Part shown: one piece after another, positions 54,137-63,981 of the stretch
Position numbering within the stretch: position 1 is the stretch's first letter
Layout of the letters: each line of letters starts with the position of its first letter
NCBI GenBank assembly: GCA_021401465.1
Contig: JADDMT010000093.1
Span: forward strand, 53,132 to 117,131
Direction: 5' to 3'
Source of the DNA: Teratosphaeria epicoccoides
Taxonomy: Eukaryota > Ascomycota > Dothideomycetes > Mycosphaerellales > Teratosphaeriaceae
DNA: 64,000 nt
Notes under the pieces: generated by a model
Told to the model about the DNA's origin: nothing
Database searches by the model: none
What the model saw: the letters and a program-made list of their open reading frames with translations, nothing else
Translations under genes and position numbers: made by a program

Positions 54137-55362
54137 GAGGCAGATGGTATGCAAGAGTTTGCGAGTGTCACAAGCTGACACAGATAGACAGCCGTGGCTG
54201 GCAGCATGGGGCTGGCGTTGATATTTCAGGCAGCTGTGCGTGATGTGTGGATTGATTTCATCGATCGGGGTGCATGAGCGAGGCGTCTGGAGAACCGAAG
54301 ACTCTGCAAACGCAGCTTGCAGATACCATGTTGATTACAACAGACTTGGACACGCAAAACTGCCGGCCTTCACAGCTGAACACGGCAAGTCCCGTCCGCC
54401 AGCCCTTGGCCGGTTCTTTCTTCTGCCGGACCAGCGCTGCTGGTGCGTACAAGCGTCTTAGGTCCAAGCGAATCTGCTTGCGCCGCGCGTGTTTGAAAGA
54501 CTTCGATCTAGATGTCCTTTGTCAGCCTTGAAAAGCGGACGTCGAGACAATCAGCTGACATGAAAGCCAAAGCGGGAAATCTGCCGATGCCGGCGATCTA
54601 CTGGCTGCTCTTAGGTCGTCTGGAACCACGTCCCGCCGCCTTCTGAATCACATCACATCACCTGTAGGCGACTCAGGATTTCCCTAGCTGTCATTGCAGG
54701 AGTAGGATGCATGATGGCGGAAACCACGCACATCCCTTCGCAACCTCCCTTCGACGGAGAACGCGAGTAACGCACATTCCCAAGCCACTGCACTCCTCAA
54801 TCCACCGTCCCCACGGCGCTGTCTACGTAATGTACCTACCGCCTCCGCTCTAGATTTCCCCAGCAGCATGACATGGTCTTGTCTCTCGACACCTACGCCC
54901 ATGGTGGGAAAATCTGTCTACGTACTGCTCCTTCGCTTTCCCGCTTGTAACTAAGTTTGCTGCACAGCTACCACGGGCTCCCCTATCATTCCCCTGCTGG
55001 TGGTGGTAATGAACTTCTCAAGGCCGTGATGTCCAGCTGTGCACGACCGCGTTCTTCCGAGGGGCGAGGAGACGGGGATTGCGCAGTTGTGTTCCGATGC
55101 TGCCATCAGGTGGGCCGGGTGGGGAGTAGGAGGGATCGGGGGCTGCGGTACACGGAGGGCACTTTCTTGTGGTCCTTGGATGCGGTGTTTGCTACTCTGC
55201 AGAGATGTCTGATTTTTTGAAAGCAGCGGGAGGGTTTTCCAGGAATGTGTCGAGAGTTTTTTGGATTCTTTTTTCTGTACTTTGGCTCGGTATCATGAGG
55301 ATAGTAATAATTCTTATGAGACTGATATTGCTCCCGCTCGCTCGATTGCTAATTCTACATAT
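54137..55362. other. Intergenic region, convergent gene tails
   Basis: The region lies between the 3' ends of DIC1 and ATP5. Nothing beyond short frames was seen. Confidence 0.4.
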
Positions 55363-56178
55363 CTACAAGGTATCTTGGAGGAGCTTGTTGAGACGGCTGA
55401 TCTTGCTGGAAACGGAAAGGTCAATGGTCCGGTCGCCAATCTCGACCACGAGACCGCCGCGGATGTCGGGGTTGACCTGCATCTTGAAATCAGCATGAAT
55501 GCATTGCGTGTTTCCTCTTTCTGATGTATATCTCACCTTCGGCACGACCTTCAACTTCTTGCCCTGTCCCACATACTGGCTCTTGCCCACCGCATTCTCC
55601 AGCTGCTTGACGACCTTGGCGTCCAAGGGCTGGGCGCTCGTGATGGTCAACTCGACCTCGCCTCTCGATGCGCTCATCAGTTGCGCAAACTTCTCCACGA
55701 CGCCCTCGAGCACACTCAGACGGTTGTTCTCGGCCAACGTCGAGAGGAAGTTGTCGAGGGTCTTGGTCTTGTCCTGGACATTGGTGCTCTTCTGAATCTC
55801 GGCGACGATCTGCTGCTTGTCGGCGTCGGAGAGGGTCGGGGCGGAGAGGATGGTCTGCAGGCGGGTGTCGCGCTTGAAGGTGCCGCCGAGGTTCTCGAAG
55901 GCCTTGGAGACGGTGTCCAGGGCGCCTGTCTTGGCCGCAGCGGTGTACTGCAGGGAGAATTGTTAGCTGTTGTCGTTGTACCCCGTCGTCCAGATGCGGG
56001 GGGTGGAAGTGGTGGCGCATACCAGGGCGCTGGCGTAGGTGCCGTCGAGACCGAAGAGGGGGACAGGAGGCTTGGTGTTGGCGGTCGCGGGCGCAGCGTA
56101 GCCTCTCGTCGCCGCAGCGAGTGGGAATCGTGGAGCTGCGGCGCGGGCGGAGCGCACTGCGACACGACTGGCGAACAT
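55363..56178 (-). CDS. ATP5: ATP synthase subunit 5 (OSCP)
   Basis: OSCP links F1 to the peripheral stalk of mitochondrial ATP synthase. Exons 56178-56023, 55947-55537 and 55476-55363 encode 226 residues. The first exon gives an Arg/Ala-rich presequence (MFASRVAVRSARAAAPRFPL) and PPVPLFGLDGTYASAL, typical of the OSCP N-terminus. The middle exon has FENLGGTFKRDTRLQTILSA and VEKFAQLMSASRGEVELTIT. The last exon gives the conserved end VNPDIRGGLVVEIGDRTIDL then SVSSKISRLNKLL. Intron 1 is 75 bp. Intron 2 (55536-55477) is 60 bp and free of in-frame stops; homology to other OSCPs requires its removal. Confidence 0.95.
55477..55536 (-). other. Stop-free 60-nt intron of ATP5
   Basis: Donor GTGAGA, branch GCTGAT and acceptor TGCAG. 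It is a multiple of three with no stop. Retention would insert 20 residues between PK and VNPDI in the most conserved part of OSCP. Confidence 0.8.
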
Positions 56179-57827
56179 TGTGATGGCTGGTGCGGAGGAG
56201 AATAATGGGTGACGGCTTCTCAATGCCAGTGTCGAGCTTGGTAGGCTTGATCTGCAACTTCGGATGCCGATGGAAGCCGATGAGACCGCTAGCGTTAGGG
56301 TTTGCTCACCTCGCAGCCAGACCTGGTTTCTCAATAAGGAAGAACTTGTGGTGCTCGAGTCAATATGGATACCTTATATGCAAGGCGCAAAGTCTTTGCC
56401 ATGGCCCACTATAGCCCACCATAGCCCACCATAGCCCACGATAGTCGTCGAGACCGCGACGTCAATGAGGTAATGGCAGGCTCTCGGCGGAGGTGGGTGA
56501 AAGCAGACTGAGCAAAATGGGGACATGTTGAGATTGAACAGGCAGCGAGAGCATGGCTACGGGAAGAGCATACTGGCGTCGTGGTGTGAGGGCGTGAGAT
56601 GTGATCGCAGCGAAGGACTGCAATGGTCAAGTCAGGTACCTAGCTCTTCGCAATGACATTGATCGCCAACAAGAGCGGCATTACCTTCTCAGAATGCGCT
56701 CGATGGCAGCGACCATGTCGAGGCTTTCCGCAAGCAGAACGTTGCCATGCATCCTCCTGTCATCGTGATGAAAAGCTACGCGTACTGCTCAACACTGCAC
56801 TGAAGCAAGTAGGCTCGACTGCGACAGAGGGCTGCCGCAGATGGACGAGAGAAGAAGCCTTCCTGTGCTTCGCATGTGTCCCCTCGCCAGCGAGCAGGCA
56901 AGACGATAACCAAAGCGTCAGTGGCATTTGGCTATGGTGGCCCACTGAGCATCCGGCGCGAACGAGCGCACACCTTCAAATCGCGCATCTCGCGCCACAA
57001 TCGCCGCGCACGTGCGGGAGTTACGTTTTGATGCAGACCCGTTCGACGATAGCATGGCAATGCACCTCTATCGCCATTGGCCATCGATCCGCATTCAGAC
57101 GTTCCACAGCGCAGTGCAACGAGCGAGATCCCCCAGCACTTTTGCGGCGGCAAAGCACGAGCCTTGGAGTCAGAGCTGGATCTGCAGGGTCTGGATATCT
57201 CTGGCGGGCAGTGGGATGGCTTCACGAGCGTCGAACTGAGCCCCCATCACGCGCATCTTCACTGATACGTGATTTCACGAGACATCATGACCACGAGAAG
57301 ATGGCCTACATCCTGGGCATCGCTGTCGACACTGAGCAGTTACGCGGTCATCATTGTGCAAGGCACGGCGAGCTCGCGAAGGAAACCGCTTCGACCATCG
57401 CAACCCGAAACATCCTAAGCGCAAAAAGCATCAGAGCTTCCATCCGGCTGAAAACAAGGTGGCTGGTAACCTGGTATGTGCGTCGTATTGTCGAGTCCGA
57501 CAATGACCGCTGGCGAAGGATAAGAAAAAACTGATTTTCGCTCCGCCTTCTTCTTCCTTTTCCTCTCACACACAGCACCTTTTTTTGCTCGCAAGCTTGT
57601 ACACTAGTCCGACATTCTGCTTTGATCGCGTCGCTCACACACTAATCCACCACAAGATCACGTCGACCGTGATTCTTCGGCATCAACACATTCACACTCA
57701 CAACCAACACTTCCGTCTGCGTTGACCGCGACGAAGTTGACTTTAGCACAACATCAGCATCTGCTCCAAGCAGCATCACTTCACCGACGCCACCAAGACC
57801 ACATCACTCCGCAGATTCACAGCAGCA
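56179..57827. other. Gene-poor region with a possible decayed F-box/LRR gene
   Basis: The left end is the ATP5 promoter. A 293-codon plus-strand frame (56653-57534) has no recognised domain. In the two other plus frames around 56990-57265 short segments look like an F-box/LRR protein (HVRELRFDADPFDD; LDLQGLDISGGQWDGFTSVE), which suggests a frameshifted remnant. The right end is CA-rich and probably the 5' UTR of the gene at 57828. Confidence 0.3.
56404..56446. repeat. Short tandem repeat, 11-bp unit ATAGCCCACC
   Basis: About four copies of (CC)ATAGCCCA lie about 230 bp upstream of the ATP5 start codon. Confidence 0.7.
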
Positions 57828-58646
57828 ATGGCTACCACCATCCACAAAACCAACACCTGCCGCAATGTCAACCACTACCACCCGTGGGTCACCAGCGGCA
57901 CCCTCGTCATCGAGCGCTGCGAGAAGCTCTGCCAGTTCTGCGAGGGCGCAGACGTCGACCATGACTGGAAGCACGCGTGGTAAGCCCTGACAGCCTTCTC
58001 TCCCAACCACAAAATCTCACGTGCTGACCATTCGGCAAAGGTTCCTCCGTCGCCATGTGACCACGGTCCACTGCAAGCCGGGCGCCAAGTACGAGAACGT
58101 CACGGTCGCCGAAAGATGGTCAGTCCCAGCCCCCTTTCCCACCCGTCTGCACACCTCACTGACCCTCTCCCCAGGACCGGCGCGCCGGGCACCGAGACGC
58201 CCAAGGGCATCCGCAAGGACGGCAACCCCAAAAAGCGCCCGCCGCCCCGCCCCGCCAGCAGCCGCCCCGCCAGCAGCCGCGCCGCCAGCAGCCGCGCCGC
58301 GAAGAAGCGCGCCGCGCGCTCGATGCAGCGTCGCGACTCCGCAACTTCCGACGACGAATACACCACCCTCCCCTTCCCGTCGCCACCCAGCGGCGACGCC
58401 TACATGGCCGCGCTCCCGGGCATCGTGCCCAGCATCGAAGACGCGTCCCTCTCCGGCTCGGCCTCCGACAGCGACGACAGCCTCTTCCACACCGGCTATG
58501 CGGCCTCCGCGTGGCCCGCCCAGCACGACTTCGACTTCAGCGCGCTGACGGCTGCCGACATCGACGCCGCCCTCACCAACGATCCCAGCATCCACGCCGC
58601 CATCGCCGATGACGCGGGCATCAACCACATCTTCTCCACCGGCTAG
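57828..58646 (+). CDS. Hypothetical Cys/His-containing protein with disordered acidic C-terminus
   Basis: Exons 57828-57979, 58041-58118 and 58175-58646 join in phase 2 twice (introns 61 and 56 bp, both with CTGAC branches) and encode 233 residues to TAG 58646. The N-terminal 75 residues look ordered: CRNVNHYHPWVTSGTLVIER, CEKLCQFC, DHDWKHAWFLRRHVTTVHC. Five Cys and several His suggest metal binding, but no known finger pattern fits. A Lys/Arg/Ala/Pro linker has repeated PASSR/AASSRAA units from a CGCCAGCAGCCG DNA repeat. The C-terminus is acidic with several DID/DDA motifs. The frame continues in the same register past the TAG for 73 codons, so the true end is in doubt. Confidence 0.65.
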
Positions 58647-58865
58647 GCGCCAGACGAGATGTTCGTTGATCCGGTCATGGTGATGCCCCCCGTGGAACCT
58701 GCCGTCCCCCCCTCGGTAGCTCATCGCCGCAAAGTCAGCACTCTGAGCCTGCAGCTGAACGACGCTGTCAGCACGGCGCTCAACGAGGGCACGCCGGCGT
58801 CGCAGGTCGTTGACGACTTGCAGGGTGTGCTTCAGGAGGTCAAGGCCCGCCAGGCCAGGGCTTGA
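58647..58865 (+). CDS. Same-frame extension after TAG 58646
   Basis: Directly after the TAG the same frame runs on: APDEMFVDPVMVMPPVEPAV, then HRRKVSTLSLQLNDAVSTAL and SQVVDDLQGVLQEVKARQ, ending at TGA 58865. The last 40 residues form an amphipathic helix. It could be the C-terminus of the upstream gene reached by readthrough, the rest of a gene broken by a nonsense change, or chance. The first Met in it (58659) could also start a tiny separate product. Confidence 0.35.
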   Translation, partial: APDEMFVDPVMVMPPVEPAVPPSVAHRRKVSTLSLQLNDAVSTALNEGTPASQVVDDLQGVLQEVKARQARA

Positions 58866-58895
58866 GGGCAGAGAATGAGAGACGACAGGAGGTGG

Positions 58896-58993
58896 TGATG
58901 AGGATGAGGATGATGAGGATGAGGATGATGAGGAGGAGGATGATGAGGATGAGGAGGAGGATGAGGATGAGGATGATGATGATGATGATGATG
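58896..58993. repeat. GAT/GAG microsatellite
   Basis: About 100 bp of (GATGAG)n and (GAT)n units lie in the 3' flank of the gene at 57828. Its other frames encode poly-Ser or poly-Ile/Leu, so long open frames over it are artefacts. Confidence 0.9.
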
Positions 58994-59136
58994 TCAACGA
59001 CCTGATGCAGGCCTCGATTGGTCAGTGACATGAACATTTGGCGACGACAATGGACTGGACTCGTTCTTCTTGTACTTGTATCACTCCATGTTCAACAACA
59101 AAAAAAGAAAAATTCAAAAATCACGGGTATCCCCCC

Positions 59137-60963
59137 TCACAAAACCCCCACCCACTCCCCCAAATCCAACACTCCACTCCCCACCTCCCCACCCACCCGC
59201 ACCACCTCCCTGACCCCCCTCCACCCCAAAACCCGATCAAGCAGCCTCAACCAAACCAACACCACCAGCAAGCCCACCCGAACCACATAGTCCCACCGCC
59301 CCAAAACCGGCACGCGCCCCCTCCCCTCCCTCGAATCCACAACCTCCCACCCCACCCTCGCGCCCAAAACGTCCCCCGCAACCCGCAAGCCGCTCGAGAA
59401 CCCGTCCTCGTGGAACCCGTAGCCCGTCCATGCGCCGGCGAAACTGACGCCCCGCTCCCCCTGCACGGCCTGCAGCCGCCTCTGCGCGCGCACGCTCTCA
59501 GCGGTGTACAGCGGGTGCCGGTACGCGAATTTCCCCTGCGTGAGGAGTTTCTGGGGCGGGTGAGGGGGGTTGAGGGTGACGAGGACGGGGCCGTAGAGGG
59601 AGGCGGGGAGGTGTTGGAGGATGTTCATGTTGTAGGTTAGGGAGACTTGGGAAGTGGTGGAGGGGGAGGTGGGGGAGGTGGTGGTGAGGTAGTTCCAGCT
59701 TGTCCAGGTGGCGCGGCGGGTGGGCAGGAGGGAGAGGTCGGAGTGCAGGTAGGCGGTGTTTTGGGTGGTGTGGAAGGCGGAGAAGAGGGAGAGTTCGGCT
59801 TCGGAGGTGTAGTGCATTTTTGCGGAGGCGGTGGATTTGTGGGTGGTGGGTTTGGTGCTGCGGGTGCTGGGGGTCTGGGAGACGGCGGTGGAGCCGGAGC
59901 GTTGGGAGGAGGTTGTGGAGGTCGGGCGGGAGCCGTGTTTGGTGAGGATCGGGAGGACTTCGTCGCCGTGGCAGGCGAGGATGACGTGCGCGAAGACGTC
60001 GCCTTCGATGCGGCCGGTCTTGCCGTCGATCCAGCTGACTGTCACGCCGCTGTCGGGGTCGTTTCGAGTCGGGCGGAGGACGTTGGCGACTTCGCAGGAG
60101 GTGTGCAGGTGTAGACGGTCTTTGGGGAATTGGTCTACAATGGCATCGATGTATCGCTGGCTGCCGCCGGGGATGGTCAACCAGGGTGGTCGCTCGGCTA
60201 TGGTGGAGAGGAGATGGTGGTTCCACATGAAGCGGATGAGCGTCGTGGCTGGAAACTCTAGACTGCATTTGTCTGGGCTCGTGCTCCATACCGCCGCCGT
60301 CATTGGGATGAGGTAGTCGTCTCGGAAGCTTTGACAGTAGCCCTGAGCGTCCAGGTATTCGCCAATACTCATGTCCTCTGGGTACTTCCGCCGCGGTCCC
60401 AGGTCTTCATCGGCGAGGAGATCCAGCGCAAACTGATTGAAACGGACGATATCGAAAATCATCCTCCAATGCGCCGGTCTGAAAATGTTCCGTCTCTGCG
60501 CGAAAATGCCACGAGCCTCGCCACTCCATTCGAACTTGCCGCGATCCCTCGACACGCCAAACGTCATCTCCGTCTCCGTAGTCTCCACCCCGACTTCCTT
60601 CAGAAATCGAATGAAATTCGGATACGTCGCCGTGTTCATGACAATAAACCCCGTGTCAACCGGGACCTCCAAGCCGTTATGCCTCCAGACCTGCGTGTTA
60701 GTGTGCCCGCCCAACTTCCCGCCCTTCTCAAAGACATGGACCTCATACTCGTCGTTGTTCCTCAACGCCCACGCGGCTCCCAGACCAGCACATCCCGATC
60801 CGACAATGGCTATCTTGGCCCTTCGCGGCTCGGTGGTCGCGGGCGCCATCCTCTTGGCTTTGGTGTTGGCGGGCCCGTCACTACCGCCGCTGCTGCGGTG
60901 TGTGGGTGAGCGTCGGAAGAGATTCATTTGCTTTTGGAGGCTGGACTTGGAGAGCAGAGACAT
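59137..60963 (-). CDS. FAD-dependent amine oxidase-like protein (COG2907 type)
   Basis: A 608-residue single-exon gene starts at ATG 60963. After a basic, Ser-rich N-terminus (about 45 residues) comes the FAD Rossmann motif KIAIVGSGCAGLGAAWALRN and the amine-oxidase continuation HVFEKGGKLGGHTNTQVWRH, then VDTGFIVMNTATYPNFIRFL. Further landmarks are AAVWSTSPDKCSLEFPATTL, GGSQRYIDAIVDQF, HVILACHGDEVLPIL and the C-terminal FAD contact SFAGAWTGYGFHEDGFSSGL. The last 70 residues include a hydrophobic stretch (YVVRVGLLVVLVWLRLLDRV) likely to be membrane-bound. Proteins of this group occur near fatty-acid cyclopropanation or desaturation genes in other genomes; no such neighbour is seen here, so the substrate is open. 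Confidence 0.88.
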   Translation of the reverse strand: MSLLSKSSLQKQMNLFRRSPTHRSSGGSDGPANTKAKRMAPATTEPRRAKIAIVGSGCAGLGAAWALRNNDEYEVHVFEKGGKLGGHTNTQVWRHNGLEVPVDTGFIVMNTATYPNFIRFLKEVGVETTETEMTFGVSRDRGKFEWSGEARGIFAQRRNIFRPAHWRMIFDIVRFNQFALDLLADEDLGPRRKYPEDMSIGEYLDAQGYCQSFRDDYLIPMTAAVWSTSPDKCSLEFPATTLIRFMWNHHLLSTIAERPPWLTIPGGSQRYIDAIVDQFPKDRLHLHTSCEVANVLRPTRNDPDSGVTVSWIDGKTGRIEGDVFAHVILACHGDEVLPILTKHGSRPTSTTSSQRSGSTAVSQTPSTRSTKPTTHKSTASAKMHYTSEAELSLFSAFHTTQNTAYLHSDLSLLPTRRATWTSWNYLTTTSPTSPSTTSQVSLTYNMNILQHLPASLYGPVLVTLNPPHPPQKLLTQGKFAYRHPLYTAESVRAQRRLQAVQGERGVSFAGAWTGYGFHEDGFSSGLRVAGDVLGARVGWEVVDSREGRGRVPVLGRWDYVVRVGLLVVLVWLRLLDRVLGWRGVREVVRVGGEVGSGVLDLGEWVGVL

Positions 60964-60987
60964 GGTCGGGAGGGCAAAGGCAGAGGC

Positions 60988-61040
60988 ATTATCATCATTG
61001 TTATGGTTATTATTGGTACCACGATTATTATTATTATTAG
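60988..61040. repeat. ATT/ATC microsatellite in the amine oxidase 5' region
   Basis: A (ATT)n/(ATC)n-type low-complexity tract begins about 25 bp upstream of the start codon of the minus-strand gene, in the presumed 5' UTR. Confidence 0.75.
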
Positions 61041-61511
61041 TGGTAGCAGTGGTCGTGCGTGGTTGAGGGAGTCAGGAGGGATGCTGGGATTATGCATGAC
61101 GGTAGAGTTTTGGCGGGCCGGATAAGGCAGCGTCATGATGGACTGTGATGGATCCAAGCACTGTATGACTCTTTCTCTTTGCTCAACCTGGAGGTGACGC
61201 CGGGTGCACCCACGGTACATTCCATGTGTTGGTTGAATGTCGGGAAATATAACCCGGGCACATGTCCTTTCTTCATCCCAGGGGAAGGTACGGGGCACAT
61301 GGTCCTTGCCCGAGTCGGTGACACGTGATGACCGTAGGCCCGGGATTTCAGCCCTATGCGTAGTAGCGCGGCGTCATGGACCACGGTAGGAAGGTACACA
61401 AAGCGGAAGGCAGCTGCATCAACTTTGTGACTTGACAAGCAGCACGTCACCGTCAGAGTCGCACCTTCCCCATCTGGTCAAGCTGTCTGTTGAAGCGACT
61501 GTATCGCCGAC

Positions 61512-62296
61512 ATGGCCAACCCGTTAGACACCGACGCCGGCAGCGAGCTGTTCACCAACTACGAAGCCGAACTCAAGCTCGTCCAGGCCGATCTCTCCCA
61601 GCGCCTCGACACCATCCCCGAACTCACCGGCGAACCGCGCAAAGCCGCCATCTCCCAGTCCGAGCGCACCCTGGAAGAGGCCAAAGAACTGCTCGACTCC
61701 ATGCGCCTGGAAAAAGGCAACATCCCGGCCGCCAAGAAGACAGAAATCAACAAACGCTTCCGTAACTACGAGGCCGACCTCGACGACGCCAAGCGGAAAC
61801 TCTCCTCCCTCCAATCCGACAAGTCCAAGCTCTTCGGCTCGCGATACCGGGACGAAGATGCCGGCGACCCCCAGCTGGAGCAGCGCCAGCAGTTGCTGAG
61901 CGGCACGGATCGCTTGGAGAGGAGCAGTGGGCGCTTGAGGGAGAGTCAGAGGATCGCGCTGGAGACGGAGGATATTGGGCGCAACACGTTGGCGGATCTG
62001 GGCAGGCAGAGGGAGGTGATGGAGCACACGAGGGGGACGCTGTTGGAGAGTGAGGGGTACACGGATCGGAGTAACAAGACGTTGAAGGGCATGGCAAGGA
62101 GGTGGGTACCTAGCAGTCTCCGGTGATGGGGTGGGGCGGGCGCTTCTCAATTGGTTTCGGGGTTTGTGAGGGTTCAGGTGTGGAAGTGTGCTAACTTTTG
62201 TGCTTTAGGATGGCGACGAATAAGATTGTCACGATTGCGATCATCACGGTGCTGGTCATTCTGATCATTGCGGTGATTGTCAGTAAGTTCCGGTGA
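61512..62296 (+). CDS. VTI1: Qb-SNARE Vti1
   Basis: Vti1 functions in fusion at Golgi, endosome and vacuole membranes. Exon 1 (61512-62101) and exon 2 (62209-62296) join in phase 2 across a 107-bp intron with a CTAAC branch, giving 225 residues. The N-terminal Habc-type helices are seen (ELFTNYEAELKLVQADLSQR, SERTLEEAKELLDSMRLEKG). The SNARE motif includes RIALETEDIGRNTLADLGRQ with the zero-layer Gln, then REVMEHTRGTLLESEGYTDR. Exon 2 encodes the C-terminal anchor (KIVTIAIITVLVILIIAVIV) and ends SKFR. The last codons include a GTAAGT, which could allow minor alternative splicing just before the stop. It works with Vps39/HOPS (28112) at the vacuole. Confidence 0.95.
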
Positions 62297-63059
62297 TGAA
62301 GAACAGGATACTGGGTCAAGCGGAAGGTGTCGGGAGTCTACAGCGCACGCCAGGGCGGCATATCTCATTGATCACTCGGCATTTGCGAGAAATGCTGCCT
62401 TCTAATTGTATCATTACGTGCAACGCACATCGACCCAGCACTGCCAAGCCCCACCATTCAACGTCACGTGACGCGCGTGAAGCCGAATCTGAAGTGCCAC
62501 CTGAGCCGCTGCCTTCATGCCTCATCTTATCTCGAACTCTCGGTCCGCGCCCTGCGACAATCTGTAATTGGCGGCCTGCCGTTGCTGCTCATGGACTACC
62601 CGACCACAATCCAATCCTCAGCACCTCGGTATCCGCTCTCGGACGGATAATCAACCTTACCAATCTTAACCGCAATTTCTGCAGGGATGGCCGCTCCGGA
62701 GAATCCGTCTCATCAGCCTTTCAACGAACGATTCACGCACCCGTCACAACATTCGACCATGCGTCTCGCCACTCACATCCAGATCGGAGAGTTCGGTGCT
62801 ATGGTCGCCGCCCGCCATCACCATGTCATTTCTACCTCGCGCATACTGAAATCGATCGCTGGCCCCAGGGTCCTGCTTGAAACTTGAGAATCATGTTAGA
62901 GCGATGGCATTGAAACGTCGAGGCTCAAATTTACTTCCGCCGAGTCGACGGTACAAGGGGATGCGGTCATTCATGGAGTGTAAATAAAGAGCGAAAGATG
63001 TCCCACTCCTCCCACTGCGACTAACAGCATCCATCAGAATCCTCTCCACGCACATCGCC
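62297..63059. other. Intergenic region
   Basis: It contains the VTI1 3' UTR and the promoter of the hydrophobin-like gene. Frames up to 195 codons on the plus strand overlap the VTI1 stop and have no motif. Confidence 0.4.
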
Positions 63060-63759
63060 ATGGCCGCCCCAAGAACATCCCTCCTAACCGCCTCCCTCCT
63101 CCTCCTCCTCAGTCCACCCCTCAACACCGCAACAGCGACAGCCGTCCCCCAGCCCGACAACGGCGGCTCCGCGAATCTCTGCACAGGTACAGAACCCCAC
63201 GCGACAATGGCCTCCGCTCTGCCCCCAGCTGACTTGCTGCACTTAGACGGCAGCACATTTATGTGCTGCGCCGCCACCTTCAACGGCGACGACGTCCCCG
63301 TCCGCCTCGCCACAGACCTCGCGTGCTACGACCTCACGCCCGCAAGCACCAACTGCTTCCTCCCCGGCGCCGCGGATCTCGTCCCAGATCTCCTGTCGCA
63401 GCAGAGCGGGTGCGCGATCCCGCAGTGCTGTCATATCCCGCTCAACCCGCTCCTCGGTAAGTATTATCACACAGCAAGACTTTGCTCCAGGAGACCCGTC
63501 TGATTGCTTGCTTGTTGCAGGCCTGTACTGCGGCCCGCCACCCGGGCCCTGCCAAGGGCCGGAAAAGTCTCCGAGGTGTTTGGATGTGATTGATGGGCGG
63601 TTTGGGCATTGTCCGGGTGTGAACCCGGGCACGGGGAGGCAGGTGGCGGCTAGTCAGGGGGATGCGCCGGCGAAGAATCCATCGGGGTTAGATTTGGGGG
63701 GGTTAGTGCCTGGGGTGGGGAAGAGGGATGTCGAGGGGGACGTTGCCGAGGGGAGGTGA
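63060..63759 (+). CDS. Secreted Cys-rich hydrophobin-like protein
   Basis: Exons 63060-63186, 63247-63456 and 63521-63759 join in phase 1 twice (introns 60 and 64 bp) and encode 191 residues. An N-terminal signal peptide is clear (LLTASLLLLLSPPLNTATA). The Cys order is C, CC, C, C, C, CC, C: SANLCTDGSTFMCC, DLACYD, NCFLPGAA, SGCAIPQCC, LGLYCGPP. Two CC pairs at the right places match a class I-like hydrophobin, with one additional Cys between the usual fourth and fifth. A C-terminal extension of about 80 residues holds three more Cys and a Gly/Pro-rich, low-complexity end, which hydrophobins lack. Hydrophobins coat aerial hyphae and spores. A related secreted family is the alternative. Confidence 0.6.
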
Positions 63760-63981
63760 TGGGAACGACGCGATGTTGGTGTTGAGGCTAGTTGTACGGA
63801 TGGGCAAAGGTTTTGAGTTGGCTTAGGAGATCGCGATGCCTGCTGAAAATTGTTAGGGCCAGAGGAACTTAGGGTGCGGTATGGTGGATAGCCGTCCACG
63901 AGCATTTCTGGAAAATGACGACGCCTTCCCTGGGCCCTGCCCTTCCCCTCATCCCAACCCTATGCCGAGCGCACTCTTAAG

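Noticed and set aside
55681..56205. 174-codon plus-strand frame
   Set aside because: Antisense to ATP5; no conserved motif.
56653..57534. 293-codon plus-strand frame as a gene
   Set aside because: The better protein-like motifs in the region lie in other frames (HVRELRF, LDISGGQW), which points to a decayed gene rather than this frame.
58017..58997. 326-codon minus-strand frame beginning with poly-Ser
   Set aside because: The poly-Ser comes from the GAT/GAG microsatellite; the rest is antisense to the spliced gene at 57828-58646.
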